Source: Pseudomonadota bacterium
GTDB taxonomy: Bacteria > Myxococcota_A > UBA796 > SXON01
Reading direction: 5' to 3'
Assembly: GCA_030685065.1 (NCBI GenBank)
Contig: JAUXQH010000145.1
Location: 1-64,000, forward strand
Length of the DNA: 64,000 bases
Within the stretch, counting starts at the first letter, position 1. The number at the start of each line of letters is the position of its first letter. Made by a program: the position numbers and the translations under genes. This document shows positions 41,768 through 49,795 of the stretch, one piece after another. The notes beneath the pieces were generated by a model that made no database searches, was not told where the DNA came from, and saw only the letters and a program-made list of their open reading frames with translations.

Positions 41768-41847
41768 CTTCGTTCTTCGTTTCGCTCTTCGTATCGCCCT
41801 TCGAATACCCGCTGTGATCCTGTGAACCTGATCTGGAGATCTCCAAA
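41768..41847 (+). promoter_or_regulatory. Pyrimidine-rich leader with palindromic ribosome site
   Basis: The gap contains a run of TTCG-type repeats (CTTCGTTCTTCGTTTCGCTCTTCG and on) followed by the palindrome GGAGATCTCC (41835-41844), which holds the GGAG ribosome site for the BMC-H gene. The hairpin could hide or expose the site and set the level of the main facet protein. Confidence 0.35.
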
Positions 41848-42141
41848 ATGTCTGACGCGCTGGGAATGATCGAGACCAAGGGCTTCGTCGCCATGGTCGA
41901 AGCCGCGGACGCGATGGTGAAGGCCGCGCGCGTGGAGCTCGTGGGCTTCGAGAAGACCGGTGGTGGCTACGTCACCGCCATCGTCCGCGGCGACGTCGCG
42001 GCCGTGAAGGCCGCCACCGAGGCCGGCGCCCGCCAGGCGCAGCGCATCGGGGAGCTCGTGTCGGTGCACGTCATCCCGCGCCCGCACGAGAACATCGACT
42101 TCGTGCTCCCGCTCGGTCGCAAGCCCGACGCCGCGAAGTAG
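41848..42141 (+). CDS. BMC-H shell hexamer protein
   Basis: A 97-residue, single-domain BMC (Pfam BMC) protein. It starts with the canonical MSDALGMIETKGFVAMVEAADAM and has ARVELVGFEKTGGGYVTAIVRGDVAAVKAA and IPRPHENIDFVLPL. Six copies form the hexagonal tile that makes up most of the shell facets. The ribosome site is GGAG inside a palindrome nine bases before the ATG. Confidence 0.97.
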   Translation: MSDALGMIETKGFVAMVEAADAMVKAARVELVGFEKTGGGYVTAIVRGDVAAVKAATEAGARQAQRIGELVSVHVIPRPHENIDFVLPLGRKPDAAK

Positions 42142-42147
42142 TCCACC

Positions 42148-42444
42148 ATGAAGCTCGGCAGGGTGGTCGGGACCGTCGTCGCTTCCCGCAAGGACGAGAA
42201 GCTCGAGGGGCTGCGCCTCTACATGGTGCAGGACCTCTCGCTCGGGATCACCGGGCGGGACTCCTTCGTCGTCGCCGTCGATTCCGTCGGGGCGGGCGTG
42301 AACGAGGTCGTGTTGTACGCCTCGGGCTCGAGCGCGCGCCAGACCCGAGAGACGGACGGCCGGCCCGTCGATGCCGTGATCATGGCCATCGTCGACACCG
42401 TCGAGGTCAACGGGGCCGTTGCCTACGACAAGTCCGGGGACTGA
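42148..42444 (+). CDS. BMC-P shell vertex protein (EutN/CcmL type), first
   Basis: A 98-residue pentameric vertex protein. It begins MKLGRVVGTVVASRKDEKLEGLRL and has the LVQD-like YMVQDLSLGITGRDSFVVAVDSVGAGVNEVVLYASGSSAR pattern of EutN/CcmL proteins, which form pentamers that close the shell corners. It starts six bases after the BMC-H stop and is one of three BMC-P proteins here; each differs in loop length. Confidence 0.93.
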   Translation: MKLGRVVGTVVASRKDEKLEGLRLYMVQDLSLGITGRDSFVVAVDSVGAGVNEVVLYASGSSARQTRETDGRPVDAVIMAIVDTVEVNGAVAYDKSGD

Positions 42445-42447
42445 TCC

Positions 42448-43863
42448 ATGGAACGCCAACAGCTCGAGTCCCTCGTCGAGAAGGTGCTGGCCCGCTTGCA
42501 GGCCGGCGACACCTCGTCGCAGGGCGGCGCGCGTCCCGAGCCCCCTCAAAAGCCGCATGGCGTCTACAAGTCCGTGTCCGACGCGGTGGGCGCCGCCCGC
42601 CAGGCGCAGCTCACGCTCGTGGCGCTCCCGCTGGAGAAGCGGCGCGAGATCATCGCGAACATCCGCCGCCGCTGCGCGGAGGACGTGCTGACGCTCTCGC
42701 GGATGGCGGTGGACGAGACAGGGCTCGGCCGTGTGGAAGACAAGGTCAAGAAGAACCTCCTCGTCATCCACCGCACGCCCGGGCCCGAGATCCTCGAGCC
42801 CATCGCCTACACCGGGGACGACGGCCTCACGCTCATCGAGCGCGCTCCGTACGGGGTCATCGGGGCCATCACGCCCTGCACCAACCCCACCGAGACCATC
42901 GTCTGCAACGGCATCGGCATGGTGTCCGGCGCCAACACGGTGGTGTTCAACACCCACCCCAGCGCGAAGGGCGTGAGCGCCTTCACGATCGACCTCATCA
43001 ACCGCGCGTCGATGGAGGTCGGCGGGCCCGACAACATCATGACGTGCATCGCCAGCCCCACCATCGAGTCCGCCAACGAGCTCCTCCGGTTTCCCGGCAT
43101 CCGGCTCAACGTGGTGACCGGCGGGCCCGCGGTGGTCAAAGCGGCTCTCGCGGCGAACAAGAAGGCGATCTGCGGCGGCCCGGGCAACCCCCCGGTCGTG
43201 GTGGACGAGACCGCCGACATCGACCAGGCCGCGCGAGGCATCATCGCGGGCGCCAGCTTCGACAACAACATCATCTGTTGTGACGAGAAAGAGGTGTTTG
43301 TCGTCGACAAGGTGGCCGACAAGCTGCTGGACGCGATGGACCGCGCCGGCGCGGTGCGCCTCCGCAACCACCAGATCACGCGCCTCGAAAAGCTCATCCT
43401 CACGGCCGACCGCGAGCACGTCAACTCGAAGTGGGTCGGCAAGAACGCCAGCCAGTACCTGCGCGAGATCGACGTACCCTTCCAGGGAGATCCCCGGCTC
43501 ATCACGTGTGAAGTGCCGTTCGATCACCCGTTCGTCCAGCACGAGCTGCTGATGCCCGTCATGGGCGTCGTGCGCGTGAAGGACGTTCACGAGGGCATCG
43601 ACATGGCCATCCGCGCCGAGCACGGCTTCGGCCACACCGCCTCGATGTACAGCAAGAACATCGACTCGCTGCACCGCATGGCGCGCGCGGCGAACGTCTC
43701 CATCTTCGTGAAGAACGCCCCCAACTACGCGGGGCTCGGGTTCGGCGGCGAGGGCTACACCAGCTTCACCATCGCCTCGCCCACCGGCGAGGGGCTGACC
43801 ACCGCCCGCAACTTCACTCGTGAGCGGCGCTGTACGCTGGCGGGCCACTTTCGCATTGTCTAG
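42448..43863 (+). CDS. Acylating aldehyde dehydrogenase (signature BMC enzyme)
   Basis: A 471-residue CoA-acylating aldehyde dehydrogenase of the PduP/EutE type. Residues 1-18 (MERQQLESLVEKVLARLQ) form a predicted amphipathic helix, followed by a Gly/Pro/Ser-rich linker to about residue 38, the layout of an N-terminal encapsulation peptide. The catalytic Cys is in SFDNNIICCDEKE (Cys277, by alignment with the FDNNLPC motif of this family); NAD and CoA binding parts include IGAITPCTNPTETI and GGPGNPPVVVDE. It converts an aldehyde to acyl-CoA inside the shell with NAD+. Four bases after the first BMC-P. Confidence 0.95.
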   Translation: MERQQLESLVEKVLARLQAGDTSSQGGARPEPPQKPHGVYKSVSDAVGAARQAQLTLVALPLEKRREIIANIRRRCAEDVLTLSRMAVDETGLGRVEDKVKKNLLVIHRTPGPEILEPIAYTGDDGLTLIERAPYGVIGAITPCTNPTETIVCNGIGMVSGANTVVFNTHPSAKGVSAFTIDLINRASMEVGGPDNIMTCIASPTIESANELLRFPGIRLNVVTGGPAVVKAALAANKKAICGGPGNPPVVVDETADIDQAARGIIAGASFDNNIICCDEKEVFVVDKVADKLLDAMDRAGAVRLRNHQITRLEKLILTADREHVNSKWVGKNASQYLREIDVPFQGDPRLITCEVPFDHPFVQHELLMPVMGVVRVKDVHEGIDMAIRAEHGFGHTASMYSKNIDSLHRMARAANVSIFVKNAPNYAGLGFGGEGYTSFTIASPTGEGLTTARNFTRERRCTLAGHFRIV

Positions 43864-43890
43864 GCCCGGATCGTCTGAGGACGTCGAGGC

Positions 43891-44463
43891 ATGATGGACG
43901 CCCTCGCGCTCCTGGAGATCGACTCGATCGCGCGGGGCTACCGCGTGCTCGACGCGATGGTGAAGGAGTCGCCGATCACGGTCGTGACGGCCGCCCTCGT
44001 CGAGCCCGGCAAGTACCTGATCCTGTTCGGGGGAGGGGTGGCCGAGGTCGATGCCGCCTACACGATCGGCGTCGATGTCGCGGGGGACACCCTGTTGGAC
44101 CGCGTGTTCCTGCCCGGCGTGCACCCGCGCCTCTGGACCGCGCTCGCCGGGCTGACCCTCACCGGGGACATCGACACCATCGGCATCATCGAGTCGCGGT
44201 CGGTCGCGGGCGTCATCGAGGCCGCGGATCGCAGCGTCAAGGAGGCCCGCGTGGTCCTCCTCGGGCTCCGCATCGCGCCCGCGCTCGGCGGCAAGGGCTT
44301 CTACGTGGTCGAAGGGCAGCAGCCCGATGTCGAAGCCGCCCTCGACGCGGGCACCGCCGTCCTCTCGGGGCGGGGTAAGCTCGTTCACGCGGAGCGCATC
44401 GCGCGCCCGCACCCCGATTTCCTCGCGCATCTCCTGCGCCCCGCGCCTTTCGGAGGTTCCTGA
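43891..44463 (+). CDS. BMC-T shell protein (single-stacking type)
   Basis: A 190-residue tandem-BMC-domain protein with both domains starting similarly: LALLEIDSIARGYRVLDAMVK and GIIESRSVAGVIEAADRSVK. The rest has VTAALVEPGKYLILFGGGVAEVDAA and RVVLLGLRIAPALGGKGFYVVEG. It forms a pseudo-hexameric trimer for the facets, different from the BMC-T at 41153. It follows the dehydrogenase by 27 bases and overlaps the next BMC-P (TGATG). Confidence 0.93.
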   Translation: MMDALALLEIDSIARGYRVLDAMVKESPITVVTAALVEPGKYLILFGGGVAEVDAAYTIGVDVAGDTLLDRVFLPGVHPRLWTALAGLTLTGDIDTIGIIESRSVAGVIEAADRSVKEARVVLLGLRIAPALGGKGFYVVEGQQPDVEAALDAGTAVLSGRGKLVHAERIARPHPDFLAHLLRPAPFGGS

Positions 44464-44744
44464 TGCAGCTCGCGCGCGTGCTCGGCTCGGTCGTCGCGAC
44501 GATCAAGCACGAGAGCCTCGTCGGAATCCGGCTCCTGCTGATTCAGCCGCAGGACGAGAACGGTGTGCACGATGGCGATCCCATCGTCGCCGCCGATGCG
44601 CTCCAGGCGGGCACGGGGGACCTGGTGGAGTGGACGACCGGCCGGGAGGCCGCGCTCACCCTCCCGGACACGTTCTCCCCGGTCGACACCGCGGTGGTGT
44701 CCATCGTCGACCACGCCTGGAGTGACAAGAGGTACCTCGGATGA
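44463..44744 (+). CDS. BMC-P shell vertex protein, second
   Basis: A 93-residue EutN/CcmL-type vertex protein: MQLARVLGSVVATIKHESLVGIR, the LLLIQPQDENG strand, and a short C-terminus with VVSIVDHAW. It overlaps the preceding BMC-T stop by one base and the next BMC-P start by four bases, so all three are translationally coupled. Confidence 0.93.
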   Translation: MQLARVLGSVVATIKHESLVGIRLLLIQPQDENGVHDGDPIVAADALQAGTGDLVEWTTGREAALTLPDTFSPVDTAVVSIVDHAWSDKRYLG

Positions 44745-45016
44745 TCCTCGGTCGTGTCATCGGCAACGTCGTGAGCACCGTGAAGCACCCATGCTTCGAG
44801 GGCAAGAGCGTGCTCATCGTCCAGCCGGTGCTGCCGGACGGCAAGACGCCCAAGGGGGCGAGCTTCCTCTCGGTCGACAGCGTGCAGGCCGGCGTCGGGG
44901 ATCTCGTCCTCGCGGCGCGCGAGGGAAACACCGCGCGCCAGATCCTCGGCTCGGACTCCGACCCGCTCCACTCGGTGATCCTCGGCATCGTGGACATGGT
45001 CACGCACGAGGTCTGA
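44741..45016 (+). CDS. BMC-P shell vertex protein, third
   Basis: A 91-residue EutN/CcmL-type vertex protein: MILGRVIGNVVSTVKHPCFEGK, IVQPVLPDGKTPKGASFLSVDSVQAGVGDLV and a C-terminal VILGIVDMV. It is the last gene in the operon; the next gene starts 60 bases later. Three different vertex proteins with one BMC-H and two BMC-T are the full shell set seen. Confidence 0.93.
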   Translation: MILGRVIGNVVSTVKHPCFEGKSVLIVQPVLPDGKTPKGASFLSVDSVQAGVGDLVLAAREGNTARQILGSDSDPLHSVILGIVDMVTHEV

Positions 45017-45077
45017 CAGCGTGACCGGGGCCCCGAGCCGGCGATGGCCGGGCTACCATGGGGCTGGAGGAGCTCGC

Positions 45078-45905
45078 GTGTCCCAGGCCGACGGTCCATC
45101 TTCGGTAGGTCTGCTGGCGCTGCTGATCGGCGCGGTCGTCTCGATCGCGACGACCTGCGGGCCTCCCGACCCGGTTCCACCGTTCATTTTCGACACCGGT
45201 GGCGGTGGCGGTGGCGGGGGTGGGGGCGGTGTCGAAGAGGAGGTCGGGTACACGCTCGGGGACGACGGCGCGTTCACCCTCCGCGCCGAGGGGGACACCG
45301 TCGTCCGCACCGTTCGCGTGAGCCTCAACGAGGACTGCTTGACCGAGGTCCCGGAGTACTTGTGGGGCTACCCCTCCGGGTGGGTGATCCTGGCGGCAGA
45401 GGTCACGAACGGGCTCGCGGACGGCGATACGGGCGGGGTGGACACCGGATCGGGGGACACCGGGGCCGATACGGCGGTGGACGACAGTGCCTCGGGGGAC
45501 ACCGCGGCCGACACGGCCTCGGGGGACACCTCGGCCGATACGGACACCGCGGCGGACACGGCCTCCGAGGACACCGCGGCGGACACGGCCACCGACGACA
45601 CCGCAGTGGACACCGGCCCGGCCCCCGACGCGCGCTTTCGCGTCGCGATCGTCGACCAGGACGGGATCGTGGTGCTGGATGACGCCTTCCGCCTCGACGG
45701 CGAGGCCCCCACGCGCGTGGACGTGTCGGACCTGGTGCCCTTCCTCGGCTGCGTGCGCGACACGCCGTGCGAGCGGACATGGGAGGTCGCCGTGACGCTC
45801 ACCGAAGGAGAGGCCGCCCACGGCACGCTCGACGTGCACGCGCACATCGAGCTCTGCAGCTCCGGGCCGGGGGACGCCTCGCACATCGCGGTCGCGGTGG
45901 AGTGA
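45078..45905 (+). CDS. Glycine-tract and Asp-Thr-repeat lipoprotein
   Basis: A 275-residue envelope protein. It starts at GTG with GGAGGAG ahead, has a hydrophobic signal segment (VGLLALLIGAVVSIATTC; the Cys near residue 30 may be a lipid-acceptor), a run of 11 glycines (codons at 45198-45230), a beta-domain of about 60 residues (TLGDDGAFTLRAEGDTVVRTVRVSL), a 70-residue spacer of Asp-Thr-Ala-Ser units, and a C-terminal beta domain with two disulfide-type Cys. It separates the BMC operon from the DsbA-like gene. Probable surface protein, function unknown. Confidence 0.55.
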   Translation: MSQADGPSSVGLLALLIGAVVSIATTCGPPDPVPPFIFDTGGGGGGGGGGGVEEEVGYTLGDDGAFTLRAEGDTVVRTVRVSLNEDCLTEVPEYLWGYPSGWVILAAEVTNGLADGDTGGVDTGSGDTGADTAVDDSASGDTAADTASGDTSADTDTAADTASEDTAADTATDDTAVDTGPAPDARFRVAIVDQDGIVVLDDAFRLDGEAPTRVDVSDLVPFLGCVRDTPCERTWEVAVTLTEGEAAHGTLDVHAHIELCSSGPGDASHIAVAVE

Positions 45906-45922
45906 GCAGCAACGGGTGAGGA

Positions 45923-46630
45923 TCAGCCGGCTGTCTCTCCGGGCACCGCACAGACCCCGTCCTCGCACACCTCTCCCGCGGCGACCGAGGGCGCGCGTTC
46001 GCCCCACGCCTGGGTGATCGCGGCGAGCAGGGCTTCGGCTGGCTGCGCGCCGGACACCCCGTACTTCTTGTCGAGCACGAAGAACGGCACCCCGCGGATG
46101 CCGAGCGCACGCCCGGAGTCCTGGTCGGCGCGCACGTCCCTCGCGTATGCGTCGGGAGCAGCCAGCACCGCGGCCACCGCGGCGGGGTCGAGCCCGACCT
46201 CGGCGGCGAGCGCGGTGAGCTCCGCGTGGTCACCGATGCGCCGGCCCTCGGTGAAGTAAGCGCGCAGCAGGCGCTCCTTCAGCGCGCCCTGAAGCCCCAG
46301 CCCGGCGGCGAAGTGCAGGAGGCGGTGGGCATCGAAGGTGTTCTCGGGCCGGGCCTTCTCGAACGCGAAGGCGAGCCCGTCGAGCGCCGCGACGGAGGTC
46401 AGGCTCGCTTGCATCGCGTCGACCTTCTCGCGGGACATGCCGTACTTCTTCCCGAGCAGCTCCCCGAGGGACATCGTCGCCTCTTTGGGCGCGTTCGGGT
46501 CGAGCTCGAAGCTGTGCCACACCACCTGCACATCGTCCCGATGGGCAAAGCGCGCGAGCGCCTGCTCGAGGCGCCGCTTGCCGACGTAGCACCACGGGCA
46601 CACCACGTCCGACCACACGTCGATCTGCAT
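45923..46630 (-). CDS. DsbA/FrnE-family thioredoxin-fold oxidoreductase
   Basis: A 235-residue protein of the FrnE-like DsbA family. It starts MQIDVWSDVVCPWCYVGKR with the CPWC active site (Cys12-x-x-Cys15), followed by the FrnE-type inserted helical domain and the cis-Pro loop RGVPFFVLDKKYGVSGAQ. Cytoplasmic (no signal). FrnE-type proteins act as 2-hydroxychromene-2-carboxylate isomerase-like or disulfide isomerases. The start at 46630 begins at the family start; the frame extends 22 codons further upstream. It lies between the repeat lipoprotein and the aldolase, divergent from the aldolase. Confidence 0.87.
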   Translation of the reverse strand: MQIDVWSDVVCPWCYVGKRRLEQALARFAHRDDVQVVWHSFELDPNAPKEATMSLGELLGKKYGMSREKVDAMQASLTSVAALDGLAFAFEKARPENTFDAHRLLHFAAGLGLQGALKERLLRAYFTEGRRIGDHAELTALAAEVGLDPAAVAAVLAAPDAYARDVRADQDSGRALGIRGVPFFVLDKKYGVSGAQPAEALLAAITQAWGERAPSVAAGEVCEDGVCAVPGETAG

Positions 46631-46725
46631 CAGAGGCTCTCCGGAGAGGGAATCAGGGGACGGCTCGGCTCGCGACCGGCCTCCAACAGTAGCCACCAGA
46701 ACGCTCGCGACGATAGGGGGCCGGG

Positions 46726-47472
46726 ATGGAAGAAGCGCTTCGACGCGACATCGCCGCTCTCTGCCAGAAGGTGGCGGCGCGCGGCTGGGTGGCCAATCAC
46801 GACGGCAACGCCAGCGCCCGGCTCCAGCCCGGTGGAGATCGTTACGTCGCGAGCCCCACGGCGGTGCACAAGGGGGACGTGCGCGCCGAGATGGCGGTCG
46901 TGCTCGACGCCGAGGGCAAGGTGATCGGCGGGGAGCGCAAGGTGTTCAGCGAGATCGCGCTGCACCTCGCGTGCTACCGCGCGCGCCCCGACGTGGGCTT
47001 CGTGCTCCATGCGCACCCGCCCACGGCGACGGGGTGGGCCGTCGCGGGAGAGACCTTCTTCGACCCTCCGTTCCTGGCCGAGCCCGTGGTCACGCTCGGG
47101 GAATCGATCCCGCTGGTGCCCTACGTGGCGCCGGGCGGCTCCACGGCCGAGCTCGAAGGCGCCATCGCGCGCTGCGATGCTGTGCTTCTCGGCAACCACG
47201 GCGTGCTCACCGTCGGAAGGGACGCCGAGCAGGCCTTTCTCCGCATGGAGCTCGTCGAGCACCTCGCGCGCATCGCGCTCGTGGCCCGGCAGGTGGGCGG
47301 GGCGCGCCCCATCCCCCGCGAAGACGTGGAGAAGCTCCTCGCCGCCCGCGCCAAGGCCGGGCTCGCCCCGCAGGCCGGAGCGGCCGCGCCCTGGGTGCCC
47401 GGGTCGAGCGCGGAGGGCGCGCGGCCCGACGTGTCCTCGGTCGTGCGGGACGCGTTGAAGCGCCTCGGCTAG
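46726..47472 (+). CDS. Class II aldolase with putative C-terminal encapsulation peptide
   Basis: A 248-residue class II aldolase (L-fuculose/rhamnulose-1-phosphate aldolase type). The catalytic region has FSEIALHLACYR (Glu as base), the zinc ligands in HAHPPTATGW (two His) and a third His in LLGNHGVLTVG. The fold ends near residue 210. Then follows a linker rich in Ala/Gly/Pro/Ser (about 211-233) and a final helix PDVSSVVRDALKRLG (234-248) that is amphipathic, the layout of a BMC encapsulation peptide. It would cleave a phospho-sugar to an aldehyde (such as lactaldehyde) and dihydroxyacetone phosphate; the aldehyde would feed the acylating dehydrogenase. Located 1.7 kb from the BMC operon. 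Confidence 0.85.
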   Translation: MEEALRRDIAALCQKVAARGWVANHDGNASARLQPGGDRYVASPTAVHKGDVRAEMAVVLDAEGKVIGGERKVFSEIALHLACYRARPDVGFVLHAHPPTATGWAVAGETFFDPPFLAEPVVTLGESIPLVPYVAPGGSTAELEGAIARCDAVLLGNHGVLTVGRDAEQAFLRMELVEHLARIALVARQVGGARPIPREDVEKLLAARAKAGLAPQAGAAAPWVPGSSAEGARPDVSSVVRDALKRLG

Positions 47473-47489
47473 CTGCTCCCCTCGGCTCC

Positions 47490-49061
47490 CTACTCGGCCT
47501 CGGCGATCGCCGTCGAGCGCTCGGGCTCGCGGCACCACCCCGCCACAAGGCCGTCGAGGTAGCGAGTCTCCGTGTCGCCGCCGAACGCCCGCGCGCGCGA
47601 GGTCCACTCCCGCTTTTCGTCGTGACAGCCGTGGTCACCGACGCGCGCGAGGTCCGTCCACGCCATGAGCGCGCGCGCCTTCGTGACGTTGGCCCGGTCG
47701 GCCGCGAGGACTTCGCCGACGGTGCTGGACCACCGCTGGGTGCGCTGGTTTCCGTTGAGAGGGTCGCGCCAGGTCACGTCGAGCACCAGCGGCGCCTTGC
47801 TCGCGATGCCGCTGGGCGCGATGGCGAGATCCTGCAGGAACACCTGCGTCGTGCCCGCGTGAAAGCTCACCGGGACCACGTCGGCCGCGACCGTGCTCAT
47901 CTCCTCCCCGTAGAAGCGGCGCATCCCGAGCGAGTCGGGGAGGTCGAGCGCGAAGCGAACGTCATCCGCGACGATGTGCACGAGCGCGTCGAAGCCGGCG
48001 CCGAACACGCGGTCGACCACCTTCTCGCTGCCGAGGTACACGTAGGCGCCACGGCCCTTCTCGGTGAGCCGCTGGAGCACGTCGTCGTCGAAATCGCGAC
48101 CCACGCCGACCGCGGCGAGTCGGATGCCGCTCTCGTCGAAGGCGCGCGCGATCTCGGTGACACGCGCCGGATCGACGTCACCCGCGGTGAGCTTCGCGTC
48201 CGTCACGACGACGACCCGCGCGTCCCTCGCGGCGTCCCGGGGCCGTGAACGCGCGAGCTTGTAGGCGGCCTCGAGCCCCGCGTCGAGATCGGTCGCGCCG
48301 CGCGGCTGGATCTCTTCGACGAGCAGGCGCAGGTCGTCCAGATCGTCCTGCCCGACCACGAACCCCCTCTTCGCGACGGAGACCTCGTCGTCGAAGAGCA
48401 CGACGTCGACACGATCTCCGGCGTGCAGCCGGTCGAGCATCTGCACCAGGCCGCGCTTGAGGAAGTCCATCCGCCCTTCCTCCGCCATGGAGCCCGAGCG
48501 GTCGAGGACGAGCGTGAGGTCGAGCGGGCGCCGTGCGGGCGTAGCCCCGGTCACGGCGAGGGCGACGGACAGCCCCGCGTCGGTGCGGACGGCCGAGGCG
48601 GTGATGCCGAACGTCTGGCCCCGCGGCACCGGGGGCGTCTCGAACGTGAAGTAGTTCAGGAGCTCGTGCGGCCGCAGCTCGGCGCTCGCGACGCGGCGCC
48701 CTTCGCCCACCGACCACAACACGCGCTGGGCGCTCGCGAGGCTCATCGAGTCGTCGTTCGAGAGGAAGATCCGGCCGCCCCACTCCTGTTCTCCCCGTTG
48801 CCGCTCGGCGTTCTTCCGTACGGCGGGGTCGTACCCCAGCGAGTCGAGCTGCTTGCGATCGTCGACCGTCGCCTCGCCGGCGGCGGGGGGCGCCTCCAAC
48901 GGAAGGATCTCCCCGGAGCTCTCCGCGCGGCGGGATTCAGCGCCCTCGGGCTGCTTGGGCGGGGCGGGCCGGCTGGTCGCCGGGAGCGCGTACTCCGAGA
49001 AGCCCGGCTTCTCGTCGGAACAGCTGGCGAGGAGGAGGACGAGCGGGAAAAGGCGCTTCAT
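47490..49061 (-). CDS. VWA-domain lipoprotein
   Basis: A 523-residue lipoprotein (lipobox LLLASC, Cys14) with a low-complexity linker, a helical N-terminal region with an SLASAQRVLW block, a von Willebrand factor A domain holding the metal-ion-dependent adhesion site LTLVLDRSGSMAEEG, threonine and aspartate ligands in RGATDLDAGLEAA and VVVVTDAKLTAGD, and a C-terminal beta domain of about 170 residues. This layout (VWFA plus a YfbK/CoxE-like region) occurs in many bacterial surface proteins. It converges with the aldolase gene. Confidence 0.85.
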   Translation of the reverse strand: MKRLFPLVLLLASCSDEKPGFSEYALPATSRPAPPKQPEGAESRRAESSGEILPLEAPPAAGEATVDDRKQLDSLGYDPAVRKNAERQRGEQEWGGRIFLSNDDSMSLASAQRVLWSVGEGRRVASAELRPHELLNYFTFETPPVPRGQTFGITASAVRTDAGLSVALAVTGATPARRPLDLTLVLDRSGSMAEEGRMDFLKRGLVQMLDRLHAGDRVDVVLFDDEVSVAKRGFVVGQDDLDDLRLLVEEIQPRGATDLDAGLEAAYKLARSRPRDAARDARVVVVTDAKLTAGDVDPARVTEIARAFDESGIRLAAVGVGRDFDDDVLQRLTEKGRGAYVYLGSEKVVDRVFGAGFDALVHIVADDVRFALDLPDSLGMRRFYGEEMSTVAADVVPVSFHAGTTQVFLQDLAIAPSGIASKAPLVLDVTWRDPLNGNQRTQRWSSTVGEVLAADRANVTKARALMAWTDLARVGDHGCHDEKREWTSRARAFGGDTETRYLDGLVAGWCREPERSTAIAEAE

Positions 49062-49137
49062 GGGGGACCTCGGACGCCCGAAACGATCGGTGGGGGCCGA
49101 GCTTACACCGCGGTCTCGCGCGGCTCGGCCGGGCCGG

Positions 49138-49731
49138 TCAGAAGCGCAGCCCGACCTCGGCGGCGAGCATCGGCTCGAGCCGGACGAGGGACCACATGGC
49201 GGCGCCCTGGACGTACCAGCGCTCCGGGGCGTAGCGCCAGGTCACGGCCGGCGAGAAGAACGACTCCACGCCGAAGCGCAGCCCGTGCCGCTCCCCGAGC
49301 CTCATGCTGACTCCGAACGAGGAGCCGGCCCACGGCACGTAGAGCGGGTCCACGAGCGGGTTCACGGCCGTGGTCACGAGGGGGAGGGACAGGTCGAAGC
49401 GGAACGTCTCGCCGCCGCCCTCCAGCGCGACGCCGATGCCGGCGGACAGGGCCTCCGAGGCGTCGGCGGGCACGACCGTCACCAGGTCGTCGTCGGCGAT
49501 GCCGAAGACGAAGGGCGCGAGGCGGAACCGCTCGGTCTGCACGACGTTGTAGCGGAGCCCGAGGAAGAGCCCACCCAGCGGCTCCATCAAGCCCCCCGAG
49601 ATCGCCAGGCGGTCGGTGATCCCGACGGCCCCGCGAAGCGTGACGGCGCCCCCGGGGGTTTCCCCGCCGGTCACGACGGCGCCCACCGCGGCCTGCCCGC
49701 TTCCTGGCGGCAGGGACACGGCGGTCGGCAT
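49138..49731 (-). CDS. Outer-membrane beta-barrel-like protein (start probably upstream)
   Basis: At least 197 residues of alternating beta-strands ending in an aromatic residue (AAEVGLRF terminus), with the strand patterns LFLGLRYNVVQ, RFDLSLPLV and SFGVSMRLGE of a small outer-membrane barrel. No ATG, GTG or TTG lies upstream in frame before a stop, yet the preceding codons encode a good signal peptide (LLSLLIAASALAADP). A CTG at 49791, four bases after the stop of the previous gene, would supply it and suggests coupled CTG initiation. With that start the protein has 217 residues. Last of a four-gene minus-strand run. Confidence 0.55.
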   Translation of the reverse strand: MPTAVSLPPGSGQAAVGAVVTGGETPGGAVTLRGAVGITDRLAISGGLMEPLGGLFLGLRYNVVQTERFRLAPFVFGIADDDLVTVVPADASEALSAGIGVALEGGGETFRFDLSLPLVTTAVNPLVDPLYVPWAGSSFGVSMRLGERHGLRFGVESFFSPAVTWRYAPERWYVQGAAMWSLVRLEPMLAAEVGLRF

Positions 49732-49795
49732 TGCGAGCGTCGGGAGGGGGTCGGCCGCGAGGGCCGACGCGGCGATCAGGAGGGAGAGCAGCCGC

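Noticed and set aside
41455..44430. A 991-codon minus-strand open frame across the BMC operon
   Set aside because: Antisense to recognised shell proteins and the aldehyde dehydrogenase; no domains seen.
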